Source: Euonymus europaeus (taxonomy: Eukaryota > Streptophyta > Magnoliopsida > Celastrales > Celastraceae). Taken from it: DNA of 64,000 nt. The stretch covers positions 372,001-436,000 of the forward strand of contig CAUZKV010000008.1 in assembly GCA_963580455.1 (NCBI GenBank), in the 5' to 3' direction. Both the position numbers and the translations under genes were made by a program. Shown in pieces: positions 24,901 to 36,599 of this stretch. The notes beneath the pieces are model-generated. The model ran no database searches, was not told where the DNA came from, and saw only the letters and a list, made by a program, of their open reading frames with translations. The stretch's first letter is position 1, and every line of letters starts with the position of its first letter.

Positions 24901-27838
24901 TCGTGGCTAGTTGGTCTCGTTTCACCTAGTTAGCCGCGAAATGTGGTTTCTTTACGTAAACGGTTTTATGAATATCCGTTGACTCCGAGTTCTGAATTCG
25001 GTGATTTTTAGCTTGATTTCACACTACTTTTCGAGCTCTACAATCCTGGCGTTTCGGATTTTGATTTCAGAACTCGTGGCTAGTTGGTCTCGTTTCACCT
25101 AGTTAGCCGCGAAATGTGGTTTCTTTACGTAAACGGTTTTATGAATATCCGTTGACTCCGAGTTCTGAATTCGGTGATTTTTTTTGATTTCACACTACTT
25201 TTCGAGCTCTACAATCCTGGCATTTCGGATTTTGATTTCAGAACTCGTGGCTAGTTGGTCTCGTTTCACCTAGTTAGCCGCGAAATGTGGTTTCTTTACG
25301 TAAACGGTTTTATGAATATCCGTTGATTCCGAGTTCTGAATTCGGTGATTTTTAGCTTGATTATACACTACTTTTCGAGCTCTACGATCCTGTTGTTTCG
25401 GATTTTGATTTCAGAACTCGTGGCTAGTAGGTCTCGTTTCACCTATTTAGCCGCGAAATGTGGTTTCTTTACGTAAACGGTTTTATGAATATCCGTTGAC
25501 TCCGAGTTCTGAATTCGGTGATTTTTAGCTTGATTTCACACTAATTTTCGAGCTCTACGATCCTGGCATTTCGGATTTTGATTTCAGAACTCGTGGCTAG
25601 TTGGTCTCGTTTCACCTAGTTAGCCTCGAAATGTGGTTTCTTTACGTAAACGGTTTTATGAATATCCGTTGACTCCGAGTTCTGAATTCGGTGATTTTTA
25701 GCTTGATTTCACACTACTTTTCGAGCTCTACGATCCTGGCGTTTCGGATTTTGATTTCAGAACTCGTGGCTAGTTGGTCTCTTTTCACCTAGTTAGCCGC
25801 GAAATGTGGTTTCTTTACGTAAACGGTTTTATGAATATCCGTTGATTCCGAGTTCTGAATTCGGTGATTTTTAGCTTGATTATACACTACTTTTCGAGCT
25901 CTACGATCCTGTTGTTTCGGATTTTTATTTCAGAACTCGTGGCTAGTTGGTCTCGTTTCACCTATTTAGCCGCGAAATGTGGTTTCTTTACGTAAACTGT
26001 TTTATGAATATCCGTTGACTCCGAGTTCTGAATTCGGTGATTTTTAGCTTGATTTCACACCAATTTTCGAGCTCTACGATCCTGGAATTTCGGATTTTGA
26101 TTTCAGAACTCGTGGCTAGTTGGTCTCGTTTCACCTAGTTAGCCGCGAAATGTGGTTTCTTTACGTAAACGGTTTTATGAATATCCGTTGACTCCGAGTT
26201 CTGAATTCGGTGATTTTTAGCTTGATTTCACACTAATTTTCGAGCTTTACGATCCTGGCGTTTCGGATTTTGATTTCAGAACTCGTGGCTAGTTGGTCTT
26301 GTTTCACCTAGTTAGCCGCGAAATGTGGTTTCTTTACGTAAACGGTTTTATGAATATCCGTTGACTCCGAGTTCTAAATTCGGTGATTTTTAGCTTGATT
26401 TCACACTACTTTTCGAGCTCTACAATCCTGGCGTTTCGGATTTTGATTTCAGAACTCGTGGCTAGTAGGTCTCGTTTCACCTAGTTAGCCGCGAAATGTG
26501 GTTTCTTTACGTAAACGGTTTTATGAATATCCGTTGACTCCGAGTTCTGAATTCGGTGATTTTTGGCTTGATTTCACACTACTTTTCGAGCTCTACGATC
26601 CTGGCGTTTCGGATTTTGATTTCAGAACTCGTGGCTAGTTGGTCTCGTTTCACCTAGTTAACCGCGAAATGTGGTTTCTTTACGTAAACGGTTTTATGAA
26701 TATCCGTTGACTCCGAGTTCTGAATTCGGTGATTTTTTTTGATTTCACACTACTTTTCGAGCTCTACAATCCTGGCGTTTCGGATTTTGATTTCAGAACT
26801 CGTGGCTAGTTGGTCTCGTTTCACCTAGTTAGCCGCGAAATGTGGTTTCTTTACGTAAACGGTTTTATGAATATCCGTTGACTCCGAGTTCTGAATTCGG
26901 TGATTTTTAGCGTGATTTCACACTACTTTTCGAGCTCTCAATCCTGGCTTTTCGGATTTTGATTTCAGAACTCGTGGCTAGTAGGTCTCGTTTCACCTAG
27001 TTAGCCGCGAAATGTGGTTTCTTTACGTAAACGGTTTTATGAATATCCGTTGACTCCGAGTTCTGAATTCGGTGATTTTTAGCTTGATTTCACACTAATT
27101 TTCGAGCTCTACAATCCTGGCGTTTCGGATTTTGATTTCAGAACTCGTGGCTAGTTGGTCTCGTTTCACCTATTTAGCCGCAAAATGTGGTTTCTTTATG
27201 TAAACGGTTTTATGAATATCCGTTGACTCCGAGTTCTGAATTCGGTGATTTTTAGCTTGATTTCACACTAATTTTCGAGCTCTACGATCCTGGCGTTTCA
27301 GATTTTGATTTCAGAACTCGTGGCTAGTCGGTCTCGTGTCACCTAGTTAGCCGCGAAATGTGGTTTCTTTACGTAAACGGTTTTATGAATATCCGTTGAC
27401 TCTGAGTTCTGAATTCGGTGATTTTTAGCTTGATTTCACACTACTTTTAGAGCTCTACGATCTTGGAGTTTCGGATTTTGATTTCAGAACTCGTGGCTAG
27501 TTGGTCTCGTTTCACCTATTTAGCCGCGAAATGTGGTTTCTTTACGTAAACGGTTTTATGAATATCCGTTGACTCCGAGTTCTGAATTCGGTGATTTTTA
27601 GCTTGATTTAACGCTAATTTTCGAGCTCTACGATCCTGGCGTTTCGGATTTTGATTTCAGAACTCGTGGCTAGTTGGTCTTGTTTCACCTAGTTAGCCGC
27701 GAAATGTGGTTTCTTTACGTAAACGGTTTTATGAATATCCGTTGACTCCGAGTTCTGAATTCGGTGATTTTTAGCTTGATTTCACACTACTTTTCGAGCT
27801 CTACAATCCTGGCGTTTTGGATTTTGATTTCAGAACTC
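21967..27838 (+). repeat. Eighteen-monomer higher-order period of 3,109 bp
   Basis: Monomers from 21967 to about 24729 recur from 25076 to about 27838. Copy 1 has two extra monomers (24730-25075) before copy 2 starts. Diagnostic features recur in order: the poly-T 171-bp monomer, GTTGATTCCG, CCTGTTGTTTCGG, AGCCTCGAAATG, GTCTCTTTTCACC, AAACTGTTT, CACACCAATTTT, CTGGAATTTCGG, GTTCTAAATTCGG, GTTAACCGCG, a second poly-T monomer, a 172-bp monomer, CTTTATGTAAAC, GTCGGTCTCGTG, GACTCTGAG, GATCTTGGAG and TTTAACGCTAA. Differences seen include GGCCAGTTGGTCTCA versus GGCTAGTAGGTCTCG near 22314/25423. The long ordered match makes a block duplication certain. Confidence 0.85.
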
Positions 27839-28182
27839 GTGGCTAGTAGGTCTCGTTTCACCTAGTTAGCCGCGAAATGTGGTTTCTTTACGTAAACGGT
27901 TTTATGAATATCCGTTGACTCCGAGTTCTGAATTCGGTGATTTTTAGCTTGATTTCACACTACTTTTCGAGCTCTACGATCCTGGCGTTTCGGATTTTGA
28001 TTTCAGAACTCGTGGCTAGTTGGTCTCGTTTCACCTAGTTAACCGCGAAATGTGGTTTCTTTACGTAAACGGTTTTATGAATATCCGTTGACTCCGAGTT
28101 CTGAATTCGGTGATTTTTTTTGATTTCACACTACTTTTCGAGCTCTACAATCCTGGCGTTTCGGATTTTGATTTCAGAACTC
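21967..28182 (+). repeat. Five 171-bp monomers with an eight-T run
   Basis: Monomers 21967-22137, 23522-23692, 25076-25246, 26631-26801 and 28012-28182 have GTGA, eight T, then GATT where the consensus reads GTGATTTTTAGCTTGATT. The net change is minus two bases. All five lie in the 18-monomer region at spacings of 1555, 1554, 1555 and 1381 bp, so they stem from one founding mutation spread by block duplication. They are good phase markers for this part of the array. Confidence 0.9.
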
Positions 28183-28354
28183 GTGGCTAGTTGGTCTCGT
28201 TTCACCTAGTTAGCCGCGAAATGTGGTTTCTTTACGTAAACGGTTTTATGAATATCCGTTGACTCCGAGTTCTGAATTCGGTGATTTTTAGCGTGATTTC
28301 ACACTACTTTTCGAGCTCTCAATCCTGGCTTTTCGGATTTTGATTTCAGAACTC
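23693..28354 (+). repeat. Three 172-bp monomers with GCTCTCAATCC
   Basis: Monomers 23693-23864, 26802-26973 and 28183-28354 lose one base (GCTCTACAATCC becomes GCTCTCAATCC). Each lies directly after a poly-T 171-bp monomer that also carries GTTAACCGCG. The pair is inherited together in each copy of the block. Confidence 0.9.
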
Positions 28355-29046
28355 GTGGCTAGTAGGTCTCGTTTCACCTAGTTAGCCGCGAAATGTGGTT
28401 TCTTTACGTAAACGGTTTTATGAATATCCGTTGACTCCGAGTTCTGAATTCGGTGATTTTTAGCTTGATTTCACACTAATTTTCGAGCTCTACAATCCTG
28501 GCGTTTCGGATTTTGATTTCAGAACTCGTGGCTAGTTGGTCTCGTTTCACCTATTTAGCCGCAAAATGTGGTTTCTTTATGTAAACGGTTTTATGAATAT
28601 CCGTTGACTCCGAGTTCTGAATTCGGTGATTTTTAGCTTGATTTCACACTAATTTTCGAGCTCTACGATCCTGGCGTTTCACATTTTGATTTCAGAACTC
28701 GTGGCTAGTCGGTCTCGTGTCACCTAGTTAGCCGCGAAATGTGGTTTCTTTACGTAAACGGTTTTATGAATATCCGTTGACTCTGAGTTCTAAATTCGGT
28801 GATTTTTAGCTTGATTTCACACTACTTTTAGAGCTCTACGATCTTGGAGTTTCGGATTTTGATTTCAGAACTCGTGGCTAGTTGGTCTCGTTTCACCTAT
28901 TTAGCCGCGAAATGTGGTTTCTTTACGTAAACGGTTTTATGAATATCCGTTGACTCCGAGTTCTGAATTCGGTGATTTTTAGCTTGATTTAACGCTAATT
29001 TTCGAGCTCTACGATCCTGGTGTTTCGGATTTTGATTTCAGAACTC
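26631..29046 (+). repeat. Nested eight-monomer (1,381-bp) period
   Basis: The six monomers at 26631-27665 recur at 28012-29046, offset 1,381 bp (8 x 173 minus 3 for one 171-bp and one 172-bp monomer). Shared markers are GTTAACCGCG, the poly-T deletion, GCTCTCAATCC, GCAAAATG with TTATGTAAAC, GTCGGTCTCGTGTC, GATCTTGGAG and TTTAACGCTAA. Differences seen: TTTCAGATTTT versus TTTCACATTTT (near 28681), GTTCTGAATTC versus GTTCTAAATTC (near 28790), CTGGCGTTT versus CTGGTGTTT (near 29020). This duplication uses the right half of the 18-monomer unit and so came later. Confidence 0.82.
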
Positions 29047-32000
29047 GTGGCTAGTTGGTCTCGTTTCACCTAGTTAGCCGCGAAATGTGGTTTCTTTACG
29101 TAAACGGTTTTATGAATATCCGTTGACTCCGAGTTCTGAATTCGGTGATTTTTAGCTTGATTACACACTACTTTTCGAGCTCTACGATCCTGGCGTTTCG
29201 GATTTTGATTTCAGAACTCGTGGCTAGTAGGTCTCGTTTCACCTAGTTAGCCGCGAAATGTGGTTTCTTTACGTAAACGGTTTTATGAATATCCGTTGAC
29301 TCCGAGTTCTGAATTCGGTGATTTTTAGCTTGATTTCACACTACTTTTCGAGCTCTACGATCCTGGCGTTTCGGATTTTGATTTCAGAACTCGTGGCTAG
29401 TTGGTCTCGTTTCACCTATTTAGCCGCGAAATGTGGTTTCTTTACGTAAACGGTTTTATGAATATCCATTGACTCCGAGTTCTGAATTCGGTGATTTTTA
29501 GCTTGATTTCACACTACTTTTCGAGCTCTACGATCCTGGCGTTTCGGATTTTGATTTCAGAACTCGTGGCTAGTAGGTCTCGTTTCACCTAGTTAGCCGC
29601 GAAATGTGGTTTCTTTACGTAAACGGTTTTATGAATATCCGTTGACTCCGAGTTCTGAATTCGGTGATTTTTAGCTTGATTACACACTACTTTTCGAGCT
29701 CTACAATCCTGGCGTTTCGGATTTTGATTTCAGAACTCGTGGCTAGTAGGTCTCGTTTCACCTAGTTAGCCGCGAAATGTGGTTTCTTTACGTAAACGGT
29801 TTTATGAATATCCGTTGACTCCGAGTTCTGAATTCGGTGATTTTTAGCTTGATTTCACACTACTTTTCGAGCTCTACGATCCTGGCGTTTCGGATTTTGA
29901 TTTCAGAACTCGTGGATAGTTGGTCTCGTTTCACCTATTTATCCGCGAAATGTGGTTTCTTTACGTAAACGGTTTTATGAATATCCATTGACTCCGAGTT
30001 CTGAATTCGGTGATTTTTAGCTTGATTTCACACTACTTTTCGAGCTCTACGATCCTGGCGTTTCGGATTTTGATTTCAGAACTCGTGGCTAGTAGGTCTC
30101 GTTTCACCTAGTTAGCCGCGAAATGTGGTTTCTTTACGTAAACGGTTTTATGAATATCCGTTGACTCCGAGTTCTGAATTCGGTGATTTTTAGCTTGATT
30201 ACACACTACTTTTCGAGCTCTACAATCCTGGCGTTTTGGATTTTGATTTCAGAACTCGTGGCTAGTAGGTCTCGTTTCACCTAGTTAGCCGCGAAATGTG
30301 GTTTCTTTACGTAAACGGTTTTATGAATATCCGTTGACTCCGAGTTCTGAATTCGGTGATTTTTAGCTTGATTTCACACTACTTTTCGAGCTCTACGATC
30401 CTGGCGTTTCGGATTTTGATTTCAGAACTCGTGGCTAGTTGGTCTCGTTTCACCTATTTAGCCGCGATATGTGGTTTCTTTACGTAAACGGTTTTATGAA
30501 TATCCATTGACTCCGAGTTCTGAATTCGGTGATTTTTAGCTTGATTTCACACTACTTTTCGAGCTCTACGATCCTGGCGTTTCGGATTTTGATTTCAGAA
30601 CTCGTGGCTAGTTGGTCTCGTTTCACCTATTTAGCCGCGAAATGTGGTTTCTTTACGTAAACGGTTTTATGAATATCCATTGACTCCGAGTTCTGAATTC
30701 GGTGATTTTTAGCTTGATTTCACACTACTTTTCGAGCTCTACGATCCTGGCGTTTCGGATTTTGATTTCAGAACTCGTGGCTAGTAGGTCTCGTTTCACC
30801 TAGTTAGCCGCGAAATGTGGTTTCTTTACGTAAACGGTTTTATGAATATCCGTTGACTCCGAGTTCTGAATTCGGTGATTTTTAGCTTGATTACACACTA
30901 CTTTTCGAGCTCTACAATCCTGGCGTTTCGAATTTTGATTTCAGAACTCGTGGCTAGTTGGTCTTGTTTCACCTATTTAGCCGCGAAATGTGGTTTCTTT
31001 ACGTAAACGATTTTATGAATATCCGTTGACTCCGAGTTCTGAATTCGGTGATTTTTAGCTTGATTTCACACAAATTTTCGAGCTCTACGATCCTGGCGTT
31101 TCGGATTTTGATTTCAGAACTCGTGGCTAGTAGGTCTCGTTTCACCTAGTTAGCCGCGAAATGTGGTTTCTTTACGTAAACGGTTTTATGAATATCCGTT
31201 GACTCCGAGTTCTGAATTCGGTGATTTTTAGCTTGATTTAACGCTAATTTTCGAGCTCTACGATCCTGGTGTTTCGGATTTTGATTTCAGAACTCGTGGC
31301 TAGTTGGTCTCGTTTCACCTAGTTAGCCGCGAAATGTGGTTTCTTTACGTAAACGGTTTCATGAATATCCGTTGACTCCGAGTTCTGAATTCGGTGATTT
31401 TTAGCTTGATTACACACTACTTTTCGAGCTCTACGATCCTGGCGTTTCGGATTTTGATTTCAGAACTCGTGGCTAGTTGGTCTCGTTTCACCTATTTAGC
31501 CGCGAAATGTGGTTTCTTTACGTAAACGGTTTTATGAATATCCATTGACTCCGAGTTCTGAATTCGGTGATTTTTAGCTTGATTTCACACTACTTTTCGA
31601 GCTCTACGATCCTGGCATTTCGGATTTTGATTTCAGAACTCGTGGCTAGTAGGTCTCGTTTCACCTAGTTAGCCGCGAAATGTGGTTTCTTTACGTAAAC
31701 GGTTTTATGAATATCCGTTGACTCCGAGTTCTGAATTCGGTGATTTTTAGCTTGATTACACACTACTTTTCGAGCTCTACAATCCTGGCGTTTCGGATTT
31801 TGATTTCAGAACTCGTGGCTAGTAGGTCTCGTTTCACCTAGTTAGCCGCGAAATGTGGTTTCTTTACGTAAACGGTTTTATGAATATCCGTTGACTCCGA
31901 GTTCTGAATTCGGTGATTTTTAGCTTGATTTCACACTACTTTTCGAGCTCTACGATCCTGGCGTTTCGGATTTTGATTTCAGAACTCGTGGATAGTTGGT

Positions 32001-33025
32001 CTCGTTTCACCTATTTATCCGCGAAATGTGGTTTCTTTACGTAAACGGTTTTATGAATATCCATTGACTCCGAGTTCTGAATTCGGTGATTTTTAGCTTG
32101 ATTTCACACTACTTTTCGAGCTCTACGATCCTGGCGTTTCGGATTTTGATTTCAGAACTCGTGGCTAGTAGGTCTCGTTTCACCTAGTTAGCCGCGAAAT
32201 GTGGTTTCTTTACGTAAACGGTTTTATGAATATCCGTTGACTCCGAGTTCTGAATTCGGTGATTTTTAGCTTGATTACACACTACTTTTCGAGCTCTACA
32301 ATCCTGGCGTTTTGGATTTTGATTTCAGAACTCGTGGCTAGTAGGTCTCGTTTCACCTAGTTAGCCGCGAAATGTGGTTTCTTTACGTAAACGGTTTTAT
32401 GAATATCCGTTGACTCCGAGTTCTGAATTCGGTGATTTTTAGCTTGATTTCACACTACTTTTCGAGCTCTACGATCCTGGCGTTTCGGATTTTGATTTCA
32501 GAACTCGTGGCTAGTTGGTCTCGTTTCACCTATTTAGCCGCGAAATGTGGTTTCTTTACGTAAACGGTTTTATGAATATCCATTGACTCCGAGTTCTGAA
32601 TTCGGTGATTTTTAGCTTGATTTCACACTACTTTTCGAGCTCTACGATCCTGGCGTTTCGGATTTTGATTTCAGAACTCGTGGCTAGTTGGTCTCGTTTC
32701 ACCTATTTAGCCGCGAAATGTGGTTTCTTTACGTAAACGGTTTTATGAATATCCATTGACTCCGAGTTCTGAATTCGGTGATTTTTAGCTTGATTTCACA
32801 CTACTTTTCGAGCTCTACGATCCTGGCGTTTCGGATTTTGATTTCAGAACTCGTGGCTAGTAGGTCTCGTTTCACCTAGTTAGCCGCGAAATGTGGTTTC
32901 TTTACGTAAACGGTTTTATGAATATCCGTTGACTCCGAGTTCTGAATTCGGTGATTTTTAGCTTGATTACACACTACTTTTCGAGCTCTACAATCCTGGC
33001 GTTTCGAATTTTGATTTCAGAACTC
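28874..33025 (+). repeat. Thirteen-monomer unit and a copy lacking one monomer
   Basis: The TTTAACGCTAA monomer at 28874 matches 31123 and the next (29047) matches 31296, an offset of 2,249 bp (13 monomers). From 29393/31469 onward the offset is 2,076 bp (12 monomers), shown by CGTGGATAGTTGG (29911/31987), GGCGTTTTGG (near 30231 and 32307), GTTTCGAATTTTG (30925/33001) and AACGATTTTATG (near 31006 and 33082). The monomer at 29220-29392 has no counterpart, so one unit was lost or gained in one copy. The CCATTGACTCC variant is concentrated here. After about 31,060/33,140 the copies diverge. Confidence 0.78.
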
Positions 33026-36000
33026 GTGGCTAGTTGGTCTTGTTTCACCTATTTAGCCGCGAAATGTGGTTTCTTTACGTAAACGATTTTATGAATATCC
33101 GTTGACTCCGAGTTCTGAATTCGGTGATTTTTAGCTTGATTTCACACTACTTTTCGAGCTCTACAATCCTATCGTTTCGGATTTTGATTTCAGAACTCGT
33201 GGCTAGTTGGTCTCGTTTCACCTAGTTAGCCGCGAAATGTGGTTTCTTTACGTAAACGGTTTTATGAATATCCGTTGACTCCGAGTTCTGAATTCGGTGA
33301 TTTTTAGCTTGATTACACACTACTTTTCGAGCTCTACGATCCTGGTGTTTCGGATTTTTATTTCAGAACTGGTGGCTAGTTGGTCTCGTTTCACCTATTT
33401 AGCCGCGAAATGTGGTTTCTTTACGTAAACGGTTTTATGAATATCCGTTGACTCCGAGTTCTGAATTCGGTGATTTTTAGCTTGATTTCACACTACTTTT
33501 CGAGCTCTACAATCCTGGTGTTTCGGATTTTGATTTCAGAACTCGTGGCTAGTAGGTCTTGTTTCACCTAGTTAGCCGCGAAATGTGGTTTCTTTACGTA
33601 AACGGTTTTATGAATATCCGTTGACTCCGAGTTCTGAATTCGGTTATTTTTAGCTTGATTACACACTACTTTTCGAGCTCTACGATCCTGGCGTTTCGGA
33701 TTTTGATTTCAGAACTCGTGGCTAGTTGGTCTCGTTTCACCTATTTAGCCGCGAAATGTGGTTTCTTTACGTAAACGGTTTTATGAATATCCGTTGACTC
33801 CGAGTTCTGAATTCGGTGATTTTTAGCTTGATTTCACACTAATTTTTGAGCTCTACGATCCTGGAGTTTCGGATTTTGATTTCAGAACTCGTGGCTAGTT
33901 GGTCTCGTTTCACCTAGTTAGCCGCGAAATGTGGTTTCTTTACGTAAACGGTTTTATGAATATCCGTTGACTCCGAGTTCTGAATTCGGTGATTTTTAGC
34001 TTGATTTCACACTAATTTTCGAGCTCTACGATCCTGGCGTTTCGGATTTTGATTTCAGAACTCGTGGCTAGTTGGTCTCGTTTCACCTAGTTAGCCGCGA
34101 AATGTGGTTTCTTTACGTAAACGGTTTTATGAATATCCGTTGACTCCGAGTTCTGAATTCGGTGATTTTTAGCTTGATTTCACACTACTTTTCGAGCTCT
34201 ACGATCCTGGCATTTCGGATTTTGATTTCAGAACTCGTGGCTAGTTGGTCTCGTTTCACCTAGTTAGCCGCGAAATGTGGTTTCTTTACGTAAACGGTTT
34301 TATGAATATCCGTTGACTCCGAGTTCTGAATTCGGTGATTTTTAGCTTGATTTCACACTACTTTTCGAGCTCTACGATCCTGGCGTTTCGGATTTTGATA
34401 TCAGAACTCGTGGCTAGTTGGTATCGTTTCACCTAGTTAGCCGCGAAATGCGGTTTCTTTACGTAAACGGTTTTATGAATATCCGTTGACTCCGAGTTCT
34501 GAATTCGGTGATTTTTAGCTTGATTTCACACTACTTTTCGAGCTCTACGATCCTGGAGTTTCGGATTTTGATATTAGAACTCGTGGCTAGTTGGTATCGT
34601 TTCACCTAGTTAGCCGCGAAATGTGGTTTCTTTACATAAACGGTTTTATGAATATCCGTTGACTCCGAGTTCTGAATTCGGTGATTTTTAGCTTGATTTC
34701 ACACTACTTTTCGAGCTCTACAATCCTGGCATTTCGGATTTTGATTTCAGAACTCGTGGCTAGTTGGTCTCGTTTCACCTAGTTAGCCGCGGAATGTGGT
34801 TTCTCTACGTAAACGGTTTTATGAATATCCGTTGACTCCGAGTTCTGAATTCGGTGATTTTTAGCTTGATTTCACACCAATTTTCGAGCCCTACGATCCT
34901 GGCGTTTCGGATTTTGATTTCAGAACTCGTGGCTAGTAGGTCTCGTTTCACCTAGTTAGCCGCGAAATGTGGTTTCTTTACGTAAACGGTTTTATGAATA
35001 TCCGTTGACTCCGAGTTCTGAATTCGGTAATTTTTAGCTTGATTTCACACTACTTTTCGAGCTCTACGATCCTGGCGTTTCGGATTTTGATTTCAGAACT
35101 CGTGGCTAGTTGGTCTCGTTTCACCTAGTTAGCCGCGAAATGTGGTTTCTTTACGTAAACGGTTTTATGAATATCCGTTGACTCCGAGTTCTGAATTCGG
35201 TGATTTTTAGCTTGATTTCACACTACTTTTCGAGCTCTACGATCCTGGCGTTTCGGATTTTGATATCAGAACTCGTGGCTAGTTGGTATCGTTTCACCTA
35301 GTTAGCCGCGAAATGTGGTTTCTTTACGTAAACGGTTTTATGAATATCCGTTGACTCCGAGTTCTGAATTCGGTGATTTTTAGCTTGATTTCACACTACT
35401 TTTCGAGCTCTACAATCCTGGCGTTTCGGATTTTGATTTCAGAACTCGTGGCTAGTTGGTCTCGTTTCACCTAGTTAGCCGCGGAATGTGGTTTCTTTAC
35501 GTAAACGGTTTTATGAATATCCGTTGACTCCGAGTTCTGAATTCGGTGATTTTTAGCTTGATTTCACACCAATTTTCGAGCTCTACGATCCTGGTGTTTC
35601 GGATTTTGATTTCAGAACTCGTGGCTAGTTGGTCTCGTTTCACCTAGTTAGCCGCGAAATGTGGTTTCTTTACGTAAACGGTTTTATGAATATCCGTTGA
35701 CTCCGAGTTCTGAATTCGGTGATTTTTAGCTTGATTTCACACTACTTTTCGAGCTCTACAATCCTGGCGTTTCGGATTTTGATTTCAGAACTCGTGGCTA
35801 TTTGGTCTCGTTTCACCTAGTTAGCCGCGGAATGTGGTTTCTTTACGTAAACGGTTTTATGAATATCCGTTGACTCCGAGTTCTGAATTCGGTGATTTTT
35901 AGCTTGATTTCACACCAATTTTCGAGCTCTACGATCCTGGCGTTTCGGATTTTGATTTCAGAACTCGTGGCTAGTAGGTCTCGTTTCACCTAGTTAGCCG

Positions 36001-36599
36001 CGAAATGTGGTTTCTTTACGTAAACGGTTTTATGAATATCCGTTGACTCCGAGTTCTGAATTAGGTGATTTTTAGCTTGATTTCACACTACTTTTCGAGC
36101 TCTACAATCCTGGCGTTTCGGATTTTGATTTCAGAACTCGTGGCTAGTTGGTCTCGTTTCACCTAGTTAGCCGCGGAATGTGGTTTCTTTACGTAAACGG
36201 TTTTATGAATATCCGTTGACTCCGAGTTCTGAATTCGGTGATTTTTAGCTTGATTTCACACCAATTTTCGAGCTCTACGATCCTGGCGTTTCGGATTTTG
36301 ATTTCAGAACTCGTGGCTAGTTGGTCTCGTTTCACCTAGTTAGCCGAGAAATGTGGTTTCTTTACGTAAACGGTTTTATGAATATCCGTTGACTCCGAGT
36401 TCTGAATTCGGTGATTTTTAGCTTGATTTCACACTACTTTTCGAGCTCTACAATCCTGGCGTTTCGGATTTTGATTTCAGAACTCGTGGCTAGTTGGTCT
36501 CGTTTCACCTAGTTAGCCGCGGAATGTGGTTTCTTTACGTAAACGGTTTTATGAATATCCGTTGACTCCGAGTTCTGAATTCGGTGATTTTTAACTTGA

